From the NCBI RefSeq assembly GCF_004569295.1, contig NZ_SPQC01000008.1:16346-80345 (forward strand): a DNA stretch of 64,000 nucleotides, read 5' to 3'. Positions 54,924-62,776 of this stretch are shown here, piece after piece. The position numbers were made by a program, and so were the translations under genes. The first letter of the stretch is position 1; each line of letters opens with the position of its first letter. This DNA comes from Rothia nasimurium (GTDB lineage Bacteria > Actinomycetota > Actinomycetes > Actinomycetales > Micrococcaceae). The notes beneath the pieces are model-generated. The model ran no database searches. It was given only the letters and a program-made list of their open reading frames with translations, and was not told the origin of the DNA.

Positions 54924-55039
54924 GCACCCCCTAGCCCGCAGCTTGACTACTCTGGGGTGCTCTACCTGTAGCTTGGTTCAGGACATCCCGGCTGGTCCAT
55001 CTCTCTGGAGTCCCTCCATCAAGAATCAAACTTAATAAA

Positions 55040-55340
55040 TTACTGGCTAGTTTTTACCTGATAATACCCGTATGAGCTTATGAACCCAGCAAAAATCGGC
55101 AGAATCCAGGTAGTAGGCTCTAGGAAATTTTCAATTTGCATTCCTGGCATCCCTGTTATTGCAAAAAGTAATCGAATGGATATTAACCCCCATAAGAAAC
55201 AAAGAGATAACCTAAGGAAAGAAGGGGATGGTCGCTTTTTTCATAGCTTACAGAGCTCCCCTGCAACCTACGGCCGCTGCTGCAAAAGTAACTGCTAGCC
55301 CCCAGGGGCCACCTAAAGATCCTCGAGTGCGCAGGTTCAT
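55040..55340 (-). pseudogene. decayed small membrane protein gene
   Basis: ATG 55340 has AGGAGG at 5 nt, an excellent ribosome binding site, and opens MNLRTRGSLGGPWGLAVTF to a stop at 55248. A second frame then continues open to TAA at 55040 and encodes hydrophobic helices (LRLSLCFLWGLISIRLLFAI, LEPTTWILPIFAGFISSYG). One frameshift would join them into a small two-span membrane protein. Not recognised. First feature inside the island. Confidence 0.4.
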
Positions 55341-55489
55341 GTTATCCTCCTAGACTGGGCAGAAAATAAGACGCGTGTCACATTTGATGGGGTTAAATTA
55401 CATATGCTGGAGCGCTCTGTCAAGGGGTAACAACCGGGAAGTCCTCAATACTCTGAGACTTAATTCAAAAGGTGCTTCGGTGTCCCGGG

Positions 55490-55640
55490 TTCACAGCGCC
55501 GCTTCTGGCGCGTGGTTGACATGAATCGCCTAGCGAACGAAGTCAGGCGAGGTGAATAGAAGCAAGCGTGAGTCTGCGACATCTCGGGTTTGGACTTTTG
55601 AATAACCCTCACTACCTCTGTAATCCGTAATGACAGAACT
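55490..55640. other. structured noncoding segment of the island
   Basis: Several short hairpins are present: GCGCC/GGCGC near 55496-55510, TCGCCT (55526-55531) with AGGCGA (55545-55550), and GGGTT/AACCC near 55588-55608. No convincing gene. The arrangement resembles plasmid replication or transfer regions, but no specific origin can be named. Confidence 0.3.
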
Positions 55641-55899
55641 CAGTCAGGTCAGTCCGTCTTCGTGCTCCAGGGTATCGGGCGAAAGGCGCAACTCCAGTCG
55701 CTCAAAGAATCTGGGTAGCAGCCCCAAAATCCAGCCCTCCCACCCGTAAAGAACCCCGTAAACGACCCTCCACCCCTGCCCCCTTGAAATTCCGGGGCGC
55801 AACGGCCCGCCTGCAGCCGACACTTAAAACCGGAAAATGCCCTCAAAAGCTACAGAAAGCCGTTTGAGCGCCTTTTACCCCCAAAGTGACTGGATACAC

Positions 55900-56560
55900 T
55901 CAAACAATTTTAGGCCCTTAGAACCCTCATAGAAGGCCGCAGAAGGGCATGCGCAAAAACCAGGTGAAATTCAGCCCGCAGAACGCGAACCAAAAAGAAA
56001 CTACCCCCCAGAATACCAGCAAAGCCCCATGTCACACCAGAAAAACACCCCATACAACCACCGCAAAAACCTAAGAGAAGAACCCACAGCGCGCACCCGT
56101 GAAACCCAGCAACCCAAAGACCACCCGCTACAAACACAAAACACTCCACCTCCAAGCAGGGGACATTAGGGGCTGACAAGGGAAAATATTCCCCTCAGGG
56201 CATGCGAACCGCCTCATTCAGAAAAATGCAACACACGTGTGGCATTGAACTGCGCTAACGGGGGAAATTCCCCCGCAATCATCTGCAAAATCACGCCCTC
56301 ACCTAGACCCAAGACAACCAAAGAAAAGCCAGAACAGGCAGCAAGCACCTACAGGCAAAGACACAAGAACCACATGATGGGAACGAGCAGATTAGAGAAA
56401 GAACCTCAGCGAGAGCAAGGAAAAACGAAGGAGGAAGAGAAGAATCAAGCAAGACCACAAGAGCACAACCAAGAGACAGGCAAACAGAAGACGAATGAGA
56501 CAGGCACGTATGCCAGACTCCGTTTGGGCCCTGCTAGCTGCGACAAAACCGTGCGCCCCT
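55900..56560. other. T-poor, A/C/G-rich noncoding tract
   Basis: On the + strand thymine is only about 2-6 per 60 bases here, while A is very high, and the stretch 56395-56500 is almost all purine plus C. Frames on + stay open because stops need T. The short frames look like composition artefacts (Lys/Gln/Glu/Thr-rich), and none has a domain. No gene is called. The gap 55341-57275 as a whole is the longest gene-free part of the window. Confidence 0.6.
56231..56275. repeat. two adjacent palindromes
   Basis: CACACGTGTG (56232-56241) is a perfect palindrome. GGGGGAA-A-TTCCCCC (56260-56274) follows 18 nt later. The first forms part of a 23-nt sequence that recurs inverted at 61528-61550 with one mismatch. 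Possible protein binding sites of a former replicon. Confidence 0.45.
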
Positions 56561-56992
56561 CAGCCCTAAAAAGCCCCGAAACCACACTTAGCTACATCAG
56601 AGCAAAATGCTGATTGACAAGGGGAAATACCTAAAAATAAGCCCAAATAGGCCCCGCAGGAAGGCTTGTTTTGCGTCAGAAAACAGGTAAAACCCCAAGC
56701 CAGGCCGCAAAAACTGTGACAGAAACATGTAGCCGTATTGGTGGCTAATGAGCTCGATTTTCTGTTTTGCCTCTGCTTCCTGATTGAGCACAAAACCCGC
56801 AGGGGAACACCCCTCGTCGGCGTGCTGATTTTTCCGGCACACCTCTTGCACTCAGTAACTCAGGATTACTATTCTTAATAATTCAAAATAACTTTGCTAG
56901 CCAGAACCCGTTTTCACGGCCCTCGTCTATCTCCTGAACATACCCCGAACCAGAGACCCAAAAAAGCCCGTTCAGGGTGGTTTTCGCCCCCT

Positions 56993-57110
56993 GCCTTAGC
57001 CGACACTCGGGCATTCTAACCCCCAATCAAAACTCTTCAAGGGCGCCTGCGGCCACCCTGTGGCGAGTTTTGATCTGGGGGATAATGCTCCGCGTATCGT
57101 CAGCTAAGGC
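56993..57110. repeat. large imperfect inverted repeat, replicon motif copy A
   Basis: GCCTTAGC (56993-57000) pairs with GCTAAGGC (57103-57110). Inside it, CCCCCAATCAAAACTC (57020-57035) pairs with GAGTTTTGATCTGGGGG (57065-57081) around a GC-rich loop. The right arm (57071-57104) is copy A of a motif that recurs at 62134-62164 and 63547-63580. The structure looks like a plasmid origin or strong terminator. Confidence 0.55.
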
Positions 57111-57229
57111 GGGGAATAGCAAGACTTTCAGAAGTCAATTAGGCAGGTGATTGGTGTTGTGAGTCGAGTTCTTACCTAGTAACCGAACGGTAAGTATTCG
57201 TGTATTCCATCCAACTTTTTCAAAAAGAA

Positions 57230-57265
57230 TTGCATGGTAAAGCAATAAATCGCTTTACCATGCAA
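57230..57265 (-). terminator. terminator of secreted-protein cassette I
   Basis: TTGCATGGTAAAGC and GCTTTACCATGCAA form a perfect 14-bp stem with an 8-nt loop, 11 nt after the last gene of the cassette. The - strand continues TTCTTTTTG. Clear factor-independent terminator. Confidence 0.85.
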
Positions 57266-57275
57266 ATTATCTAAA

Positions 57276-57674
57276 TTATTTAATTTTCCATAAACTCTTG
57301 CTGTATCCTGACTGTATGTAAGAATCCAATAATTTTTCTGATGTTTCTTTGCTTGCGGACACCAGTGAAATTATATTAATAACGTCCTCTTTTGAGGAAA
57401 TTTCTGTATTCAATATTTTTTCAAGGAGAGGAAACTCAGAAATCATCGAACTGCTTAGCTGAACATCTCCATTGAGCAACTTTTCATCGCACTTATCGAG
57501 GAGAATCTTAATATAAGCTCTTTCTTTCCCACCAATTATACTTTGAGCTAGTTGCCTCTCATACGGATGTTCATCTGAATACTGAACTGAAATTGAAAGA
57601 GAAACAATTATATCTTTCAATTCTATAATTTCATTCTTTAGTTCGTCAATTTTTTCATCTATAGAATAAACCAC
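57276..57674 (-). CDS. cytosolic partner protein of cassette I, 132 aa
   Basis: Not recognised. It is acidic, helical and AT-rich in DNA. The N-terminus is a short coiled coil (IDEKIDELKNEIIELKDIIV). No signal peptide or membrane segment. It overlaps the secreted protein's 3' end by 16 nt and so is translated together with it. Position and lack of export suggest an immunity or chaperone role for the secreted protein, but this is inference. GTG start at 57674. Confidence 0.6.
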   Translation of the reverse strand: MVYSIDEKIDELKNEIIELKDIIVSLSISVQYSDEHPYERQLAQSIIGGKERAYIKILLDKCDEKLLNGDVQLSSSMISEFPLLEKILNTEISSKEDVINIISLVSASKETSEKLLDSYIQSGYSKSLWKIK

Positions 57675-58129
57675 ATTACTCCTTCTACGGCGTTTGCGAC
57701 AACATTAGCAGTACCAGAACCCAATGGGCCTTCTAGCCTCTTATAGACTTCGCTTCTGACCTGGTGTGTTACAAGATCTGGAATCTCTGCAACATCATCT
57801 AAGGTATCTGCAATTTGAGAGCTGTTTTTCTTAATCGAATCTGCCGCCTGGTCATCAAGGCCACCGTGCTTCTTTGCTAAATAGATAAAGTTATCGACAC
57901 TATCTCGAATCATGTCGGCTAGGGAGTTGAGTGCAAACTTGGCGAGCTTTCCCTTTACTCCATTTAGCTCTTGGTTTGCAGATTCTTCTTTGATTTGCTG
58001 AGAAATGGATGAAGAGGGCGCTTCTAGGTCGTTTGCTTTTGCTTCTGTTGCAACTAGTCCAGTAGAAGCAATGCTGAAGGAAAGTGCGAAATAAGCAAGC
58101 TTTGGGAGCATGTTTTTACATTTGGACAT
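57659..58129 (-). CDS. secreted bacteriocin-like protein of cassette I, 156 aa
   Basis: Read from ATG 58129, which has GAGGAG at 5 nt. The signal peptide LPKLAYFALSFSIASTGLVA ends near TEAKA-ND (about residue 32). The mature part is helical and amphipathic (GKLAKFALNSLADMIRDSVD), and the C-terminus is Gly/Ala/Val-rich and hydrophobic (GSGTANVVANAVEGVMWFIL). This general plan (export signal, amphipathic helices, small-residue hydrophobic end) is seen in membrane-active bacteriocins, but no known family matches. It is translated with the overlapping partner gene and has a strong terminator behind it. Confidence 0.6.
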   Translation of the reverse strand: MSKCKNMLPKLAYFALSFSIASTGLVATEAKANDLEAPSSSISQQIKEESANQELNGVKGKLAKFALNSLADMIRDSVDNFIYLAKKHGGLDDQAADSIKKNSSQIADTLDDVAEIPDLVTHQVRSEVYKRLEGPLGSGTANVVANAVEGVMWFIL

Positions 58130-58433
58130 CTTTTCTCCTCGTTGAGTGATGGTTGTTATGAAAAAATTTATCATATGCAATATTGTAAGTCAACTGTTCA
58201 TCTTGGAGGTTGGAGGCACCCATGAAATATTTCCTTGTCATATTGGAAATTGAGATTACGAAAACACCGTGCAAAAAATCTCCACAACATCACTGTAAAG
58301 CTGAAGTGTTTGATACCTGGTGCAATCTACCTATCGAAAATCGGTTCACTAGGTGAGAACGCTAATAGCGAGCCTTCAAGGCTTCTGCGTAAAAGCTCCG
58401 AAATGAGACATGGGATTTTTATCTAAAACTTAC

Positions 58434-58822
58434 TGCAGGCGACCGTGTAGGCTTAGAACAGTTTTGGATAAAAAACCGGTAGGGCTGGCACCTTACCGGT
58501 TCAGAAAATTCCATCCGGGCATTACTTCGAAAGGAATTCAAGCTTGTGAACCCCAGTCAACCAGCGCTGGGAACCACCGCAACCCCCGCCCACCGGTTCA
58601 CCGCACACATCACAGACACCCAGCGCATCTTCCTCTGCTCAAAAACCAAGAGCGCACCGCTGATCAAGACTTTACGGGCAGACCTACACAAGTACGAGTT
58701 TTACCAGCCCAGCCCCGCTTTTTGCCGTACCCTGATTATCGATATCGACCACATTTTTGCCTCCAGTTTCGTCTTTGATTTACCCCGCGAAATTTACCCC
58801 CACGCCGTAATTTTTACCTCTC
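58434..58822 (+). repeat. rep leader/rep 5' region, copy 1 (direct repeat)
   Basis: This stretch repeats at 63608-64000, where it continues past the window. The last 127 nt of the shared part (58696-58822 and 63874-64000) are identical, while the leader and the first part of rep differ at many positions. It marks duplicated plasmid replicon DNA and recent exchange at the 3' side. Confidence 0.85.
58474..58501 (+). promoter_or_regulatory. rep leader hairpin, copy 1
   Basis: AACCGGTAGGG pairs with CCTTACCGGTT around CTGGCA: 11 pairs with one G-U. The second rep copy has a hairpin in the same place with different base pairs (63650-63680). Compensatory change points to selection on structure. 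It lies 45 nt before the rep start, typical for a copy-number attenuator or antisense-RNA target. Confidence 0.7.
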
Positions 58823-58971
58823 AGGGCGTACAAGCTTTCTGACTCATTGAGGGAGTCCCATTGACCAGCAAAGCCCACCAAGCCCCTATCCGGTTCGCGA
58901 GGGACACCGCCGAGCTTCTACGCCGTGCCTGCAATGGTGACCCAGCGGATGATGGATCAGATGTAGGATAG
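58546..58971 (+). pseudogene. plasmid replication initiator (RepA/replicase type), disrupted
   Basis: GTG 58546 with AAAGGA upstream starts a frame resembling the N-terminus of actinobacterial theta-plasmid Rep proteins: HRFTAHITDTQRIF, YEFYQPSPAFCRTLIIDIDH. After VQAF it meets TGA at 58840-58842, exactly where the family pattern expects a Trp (AFWLIEGV). The same frame then continues LIEGVPLTSKAHQAPIRF to TAG at 58969. The Rep middle and C-terminus are gone. It is a replicon relic, inactivated by a nonsense codon and a deletion. Confidence 0.75.
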
Positions 58972-59140
58972 GCTCCTACGGTTGCAGCATGTGGAGCGGT
59001 TGGAGGGTGCTGCCCTCAATGATTATTTGTATTTTGCTAGGTACTACTATCGGAAGAAGCCACGGGAGTTGTGGGATTTTTCTGATAGCTCCAGGTTGCA
59101 GCGGGTACGCAAGATACAGGAGAGAAGAAAACTAAGGTAA
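58967..59140 (+). pseudogene. remnant of a second replication-type gene
   Basis: An open frame of 57 codons without a good start encodes HVERLEGAALNDYLYFARYY and LWDFSDSSRLQRVRKI, ending in a basic tail. It sits directly after the broken rep gene, where related plasmids carry a second small replication gene, so it may be the C-terminus of rep or that gene. It overlaps the resolvase stop on the other strand. Confidence 0.4.
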
Positions 59141-59755
59141 TTCTGAGGCACTCAGAGATACCTCCAGCGCACGAACTACCGTGGATACCCCCACCCCGAA
59201 AAAATCAGCCAGCTCCCGCAAACTCCACACCCGCCCTGTCTGCGGGTTCACCTCCGAACGCATCCACACCAACTGCCCCCTCTGCGCAGCAGATAACTTT
59301 GCAGGACGACCCGGCCCGTCCCCATTCTTACCCCCGTTCTTTGCTTTTATGGCAGCAAGTCCTGCCCGGGTGCGCTCTGAGATCAGGTTAGATTCCATCT
59401 CTGCTAGTGAAGCGATGATGTGGAACATCATTTTTCCTACCGGGGTGCTGGTGTCGATTCCTTCGGTCAAAGAGTGGAAGTGGATGTTGTGCGCTTCGAG
59501 ATGTTCAAGCAGTTCTGAGAGGCCTTTGACGTTGCGGCCTAGGCGGTCGAGTTTCCAGACCATGAGGGTATCTCCTGGGCGGAGGGCTTTGAGGCAGGCT
59601 GTGAATTGTGGGCGTGCCATGGTGCGGCCTGTGACCCCGGTGTCTGAGTAGATTTGGTAGCAGCCTGCTTGGGCGAGGGCTTGGTGTTGGAGTTCGGGGG
59701 ATTGGTCTGGGGTGGAGACTCGGGCGTAGCCGATGGTGGTGTGGTTGGTGGTCAT
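59132..59755 (-). CDS. serine recombinase (resolvase/invertase family)
   Basis: A 207-aa recombinase from ATG 59755. The catalytic serine is in TIGYARVSTPDQ, about residue 14. GRTMARPQFTACLKALRPGD, VWKLDRLGRNV and ASLAEMESNLISERTRAGL are family motifs. The C-terminal helix-turn-helix reads WSLRELADFFGVGVSTVVRAL. Plasmid resolvases of this kind settle multimers; invertases flip segments. A longer in-frame start upstream (59878) overlaps a hairpin and is rejected. It lies beside duplicated replicon parts, on which it may have acted. Confidence 0.92.
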   Translation of the reverse strand: MTTNHTTIGYARVSTPDQSPELQHQALAQAGCYQIYSDTGVTGRTMARPQFTACLKALRPGDTLMVWKLDRLGRNVKGLSELLEHLEAHNIHFHSLTEGIDTSTPVGKMMFHIIASLAEMESNLISERTRAGLAAIKAKNGGKNGDGPGRPAKLSAAQRGQLVWMRSEVNPQTGRVWSLRELADFFGVGVSTVVRALEVSLSASELP

Positions 59756-59769
59756 GGTTTGAGGGTATC

Positions 59770-59807
59770 GAAAAGGCTCCCTGGCGTGTTTGCCGGGGAG
59801 CCTTTTC
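59770..59807. terminator. hairpin upstream of the resolvase gene
   Basis: GAAAAGGCTCCC (59770-59781) and GGGAGCCTTTTC (59796-59807) form a 12-bp perfect stem. It lies 15 nt before the resolvase start, so it either terminates incoming transcription or occludes the resolvase leader. Confidence 0.6.
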
Positions 59808-59986
59808 GGTGCAGGTTTTCGGTATGGGTTTTTCGGGCGTGTTGGTTTCTCGTTATTCCCGTACCGAAACCGGTGCATTTATTTTTTACTACTGGGATTG
59901 TTGAATTCTCACCTAAGGCTACTGGTCGTAGGGCTAAGTATCAATTATATAGTAGGTTGCAGAGATTCTTCCATACCTAATTATAC

Positions 59987-60232
59987 CTATTTGCCCAGTT
60001 TTGCTAAAAATATTCCAATACATATAGAAGCAGCACAGGCAAAGAACCCACTAAAGTAAACCATTGTATCTACAAATGGATTGCGTATATATGCAGAAAA
60101 TGCGAGCATTGAAAGAAACGAGAGAATTATTGGATTATTTCTAAAAATATTATCTCGCTCATAAGACCTCTTAGATGTAAAAATAATTATTATCATCCAT
60201 AGGGTCACATAAATTATATTTAATAGTGTCAA
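59987..60232 (-). CDS. small membrane protein of cassette II (putative immunity), 81 aa
   Basis: Three hydrophobic segments: IIYVTLWMIIIIFT, ILSFLSMLAFSAYI and VYFSGFFACAASICIGIFLA, joined by basic loops (SKRSYERDNIFRN). TTG start at 60232, 20 nt after the secreted protein's stop, so both share a message. Small polytopic proteins behind bacteriocin genes usually confer self-immunity. No family match; the start is uncertain. Confidence 0.55.
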   Translation of the reverse strand: MTLLNIIYVTLWMIIIIFTSKRSYERDNIFRNNPIILSFLSMLAFSAYIRNPFVDTMVYFSGFFACAASICIGIFLAKLGK

Positions 60233-60251
60233 TTATTAATCTAAACCCTTT

Positions 60252-61346
60252 CTACCCTCGGAGTTCTCTAACCAAAGAAACACATGACCCTATTCCTAGC
60301 AGATCAAACATCTCGTTCATGCCGAAAGTTAGACCAGCGGCAGCCAAGGCCCTATCCTGTGCAGTAAGATTCACACCTGGTATTCTATCCCTAACATTAG
60401 CAGGGAGCTTGTTCCTAAGGTTGTTGTAAGAGTTTTTAATGACGCTCTTAGCCGCTTCACCCGCACCTCCAATATTTCTTACAGCTTGAGCAATGCGCGG
60501 GCTACGGTTAACTAGATTATTGATTTTGGCAACAAGGCCAGGAACTCGGGCTGCAATAGCGGCTCCCCCTGTTATAAACAAAGGCGCAACGTTTGCTGCA
60601 CAAGTAGCGGTGGTGCCTGCCCACCACCAGAAGTCTGGATCAATTGCGACTTTCCCAACAGCCCGTGATGTATCAACATGCTGACGAATACCAAAATCAG
60701 TAATCTCAAAATAAGTAGGTTGACTTACACCTTCTGAATCCACTGCCCAAGGAGCATCGAAAGTTCCTTCAATTTCTCCAGTAGAACTGACTAAATTGAT
60801 GCTACCTTTTTCTGTTTTTTCTAAAGAAAATCCAGAAGGAATCTGAACAGCAAAGTCAACGTAACCTGCTGTGAAATCTTCATTTAGAATGGAAACAACT
60901 TGTACCCCCATGTCTTCCGTTACATGGGATACAGACACTCCCTCTTCTGTCTTGGTAACCCCAGCTCCTTTGTCTTCTGAAATTTTCTCTGAACCAACTA
61001 CAGAAATTTCAACCTTATGACCATCTTCGGGAGAAAATGTCTTAATGCTTCCACTTTCAGTAATTCCTGGCAAGTTGACTGTCAGATTTTCTTCTTCTAT
61101 ATAGATGGACTCTTCATCGAGTCCTGTGAAGTCAAGTGTATCTGAGACAAGATGGTTTAGATTTTCATCTGAGGTTCCAAGGGTATCGGCAATAATCTTT
61201 TTAGCCGCATCGTTTGATGTTTCACCGACTGAGTTTATCTCTTGAATGATATCACCATTACTTGGCAAGGCTTCTTGAGCATAGGCTGGAGAGCAAAGAG
61301 CTACTGACAGCACGACAGCTGCCACTGTCTTATGGATCTTTTTCAT
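60252..61346 (-). CDS. secreted bacteriocin-like protein of cassette II with shared N-terminal module
   Basis: A 364-aa protein from ATG 61346 (GGGAG at 5 nt). Signal peptide KTVAAVVLSVALCSPAYA-QE. Residues about 100-225 share the module seen in the protein at 832-1815, with FDAPWAVDSEGVSQPTYFEI and RQHVD. The C-terminal 140 residues are entirely different: a Trp-rich start (FWWWAGTTATC), hydrophobic Gly/Ala stretch (APLFITGGAAIAARVPGLV), basic helices (NSYNNLRNKLPANVRDRIPG) and a second small-residue segment. This resembles a pore-forming effector. AT-rich. A 9-bp palindrome precedes it. Its partner gene follows. Confidence 0.65.
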   Translation of the reverse strand: MKKIHKTVAAVVLSVALCSPAYAQEALPSNGDIIQEINSVGETSNDAAKKIIADTLGTSDENLNHLVSDTLDFTGLDEESIYIEEENLTVNLPGITESGSIKTFSPEDGHKVEISVVGSEKISEDKGAGVTKTEEGVSVSHVTEDMGVQVVSILNEDFTAGYVDFAVQIPSGFSLEKTEKGSINLVSSTGEIEGTFDAPWAVDSEGVSQPTYFEITDFGIRQHVDTSRAVGKVAIDPDFWWWAGTTATCAANVAPLFITGGAAIAARVPGLVAKINNLVNRSPRIAQAVRNIGGAGEAAKSVIKNSYNNLRNKLPANVRDRIPGVNLTAQDRALAAAGLTFGMNEMFDLLGIGSCVSLVRELRG

Positions 61347-61397
61347 AACGACTCCCAATTGCTATGAGAACCCATTACTGGATTTAAAAATGTGATT

Positions 61398-61420
61398 CAA
61401 AACATGTTTACCATGTTTTG
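61398..61420 (-). promoter_or_regulatory. palindromic operator candidate of cassette II
   Basis: CAAAACATG and CATGTTTTG are exact complements around a 5-nt spacer, 52 nt upstream of the secreted protein start. This is a good position for a promoter-overlapping operator. Confidence 0.45.
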
Positions 61421-61743
61421 AACAACTATAGAGCGGACCCTGGGAGTGGTCAATATATTCTGAAAAAATTTACAAGGCTTAGGGTGACCCTTGGCCAATT
61501 ATTACCTGACGCTGACACGGCGGTGGTGCATTTCAATGCCACACGTGTGTGAGAAAAAAGTTCCTATAAATCGGGTCAGAGCTGATGGGGAAGTGCATGG
61601 GTCTAGTTGCTGTGTGATGGGCGGATTGGTTCTGTATCCGTCGTGTACCTGGTGTTCCTTAGCTGTTGCTGCCATGTCTTCTGTGCCGCCCTAGCTCTCT
61701 ACAGAGCTCGTTCCTTTTTCCATGAAGGTGTCGCACTTCTAAC

Positions 61744-61800
61744 CATGAAAAATCCTGTGTTCAACTGTCGCATTTGCGGACAGTCACACCCAGGCCAATA
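61744..61800 (+). pseudogene. zinc-ribbon-like peptide remnant
   Basis: ATG 61744 opens an 18-residue frame with two Cys and a GQSH pattern (NCRICGQSHPGQ). The opposite strand here carries a degenerate frame similar to one at 56597-56851, so this segment is part of duplicated replicon debris. Probably not functional. Confidence 0.25.
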
Positions 61801-61922
61801 AACCCCTCACTCTGGAAGCACCAGCCCGTTCTAGTAGCTGGTTTTCTCGTCACACCTCATGCATCCAATGACTCAGGAACTTCTATTTTGAGTGACTCGT
61901 AAAGGGCAAGTACGCCTAAGCC

Positions 61923-61974
61923 CCTGGCGGAGCAAGCTATCTACTTAGGTAACCTAAGTGCCTGTTTCGCCAGG
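61923..61974. repeat. nested inverted repeats in the island
   Basis: CCTGGCG (61923-61929) pairs with CGCCAGG (61968-61974), enclosing the perfect palindrome ACTTAGGT-A-ACCTAAGT (61943-61959). It is part of the 884-nt gene-free stretch 61359-62242, which otherwise holds replicon remnants. Possible origin or termination element. Confidence 0.5.
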
Positions 61975-62133
61975 TTTAGCCCGTTTTTGTCGGGTCGCTG
62001 CGCTGGGTAAAAGGAGCCTTTTTCTTTTCTTCCTCTTGGCGCTACACGGCGCAGTTTAGCCCCTGAACACCCCCGGTCAAGGGCGCTTCGCGTCGCTACG
62101 CGATGGCGGTTGCTCCACCCATTGACTCGGGTG

Positions 62134-62164
62134 TGATCTGGGGGCTTATGCTCCGCGTATCAGC
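62134..62164. repeat. replicon motif, copy B
   Basis: This copy matches copies A (57071-57104) and C (63547-63580): TGATC, TGGGGG, TATGC, CCGC, TATC and CAGC in order. It lies just upstream of cassette III, as copy A lies upstream of cassette I. Confidence 0.6.
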
Positions 62165-62242
62165 ACTAAGAGTGTAAAAGCTTGCATAGGTGTGATACTG
62201 GGGTTTCAATTTTCTTGAAATTCTACTTGTGTAGGTTTTATT

Positions 62243-62644
62243 TCATCCAGTAATTTTTTTGATATTTGAGCGATAGTAGTACTTCATTGAAACAACTGTG
62301 ACAATCGAAAAAATTATTGCATAAGCTGTCGATTCAAAAAATGCAAATAAAGCGCCGTCGCTCAAAAAGGCGCTGTAAAAAGCAAAAAGAAATACTGTGG
62401 AAAATGAAGAAATAAACAAAAACGAACTGTTTGATAGAAGCAGGGGCATATTTATTTTTTTTCCAAAAATTATCCCAAGGAAATGCACACATAGATAAAG
62501 GGAGGTTGAAAGTATTGGGACCACTAAGACCCACCCCTCCAGGTGCTGCCCAGAAAGGAATATTTTTATTATTTCTTTGATGGAGCCTGCAGAGAGCGAT
62601 GCCAGCGATAGCACTGAGAATGTGTATGTAGAAAAGTTCTTCAA
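62243..62644 (-). CDS. four-span membrane protein of cassette III (putative immunity), 133 aa
   Basis: Hydrophobic segments lie at about residues 7-25, 38-58, 67-88 and 98-120 (VLVVPILSTSLYLCVHFLGI, LFISSFSTVFLFAFYSAF, STAYAIIFSIVTVVSM). Short basic loops indicate an inside N-terminus. It is divergent from the secreted protein at 62777 rather than downstream of it, unlike cassettes I and II. Membrane topology and position suggest an immunity or export helper protein. No known family. AT-rich DNA. Confidence 0.5.
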   Translation of the reverse strand: MKNFSTYTFSVLSLASLSAGSIKEIIKIFLSGQHLEGWVLVVPILSTSLYLCVHFLGIIFGKKINMPLLLSNSSFLFISSFSTVFLFAFYSAFLSDGALFAFFESTAYAIIFSIVTVVSMKYYYRSNIKKITG

Positions 62645-62776
62645 TTTAGACCACTCCTTGTCCTTGATAGCAAGTATACATCATAGTAGTATATTCCATA
62701 TCCTGTCATGGGTTTTATATTTGAATACTAAGGCATATTTCTAGATATTTAGGTGTATACGAGAGAAGGTTCTGAG

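Noticed and set aside
55649..56179. Two Phe/Gly-rich frames on - in the island
   Set aside because: They are the reverse of the T-poor strand; low-complexity, no start signal.
56239..56613. Lys/Glu/Gln-rich open frame in the T-poor tract
   Set aside because: The frame stays open because T, and thus stop codons, are rare; no domain and no ribosome binding site.
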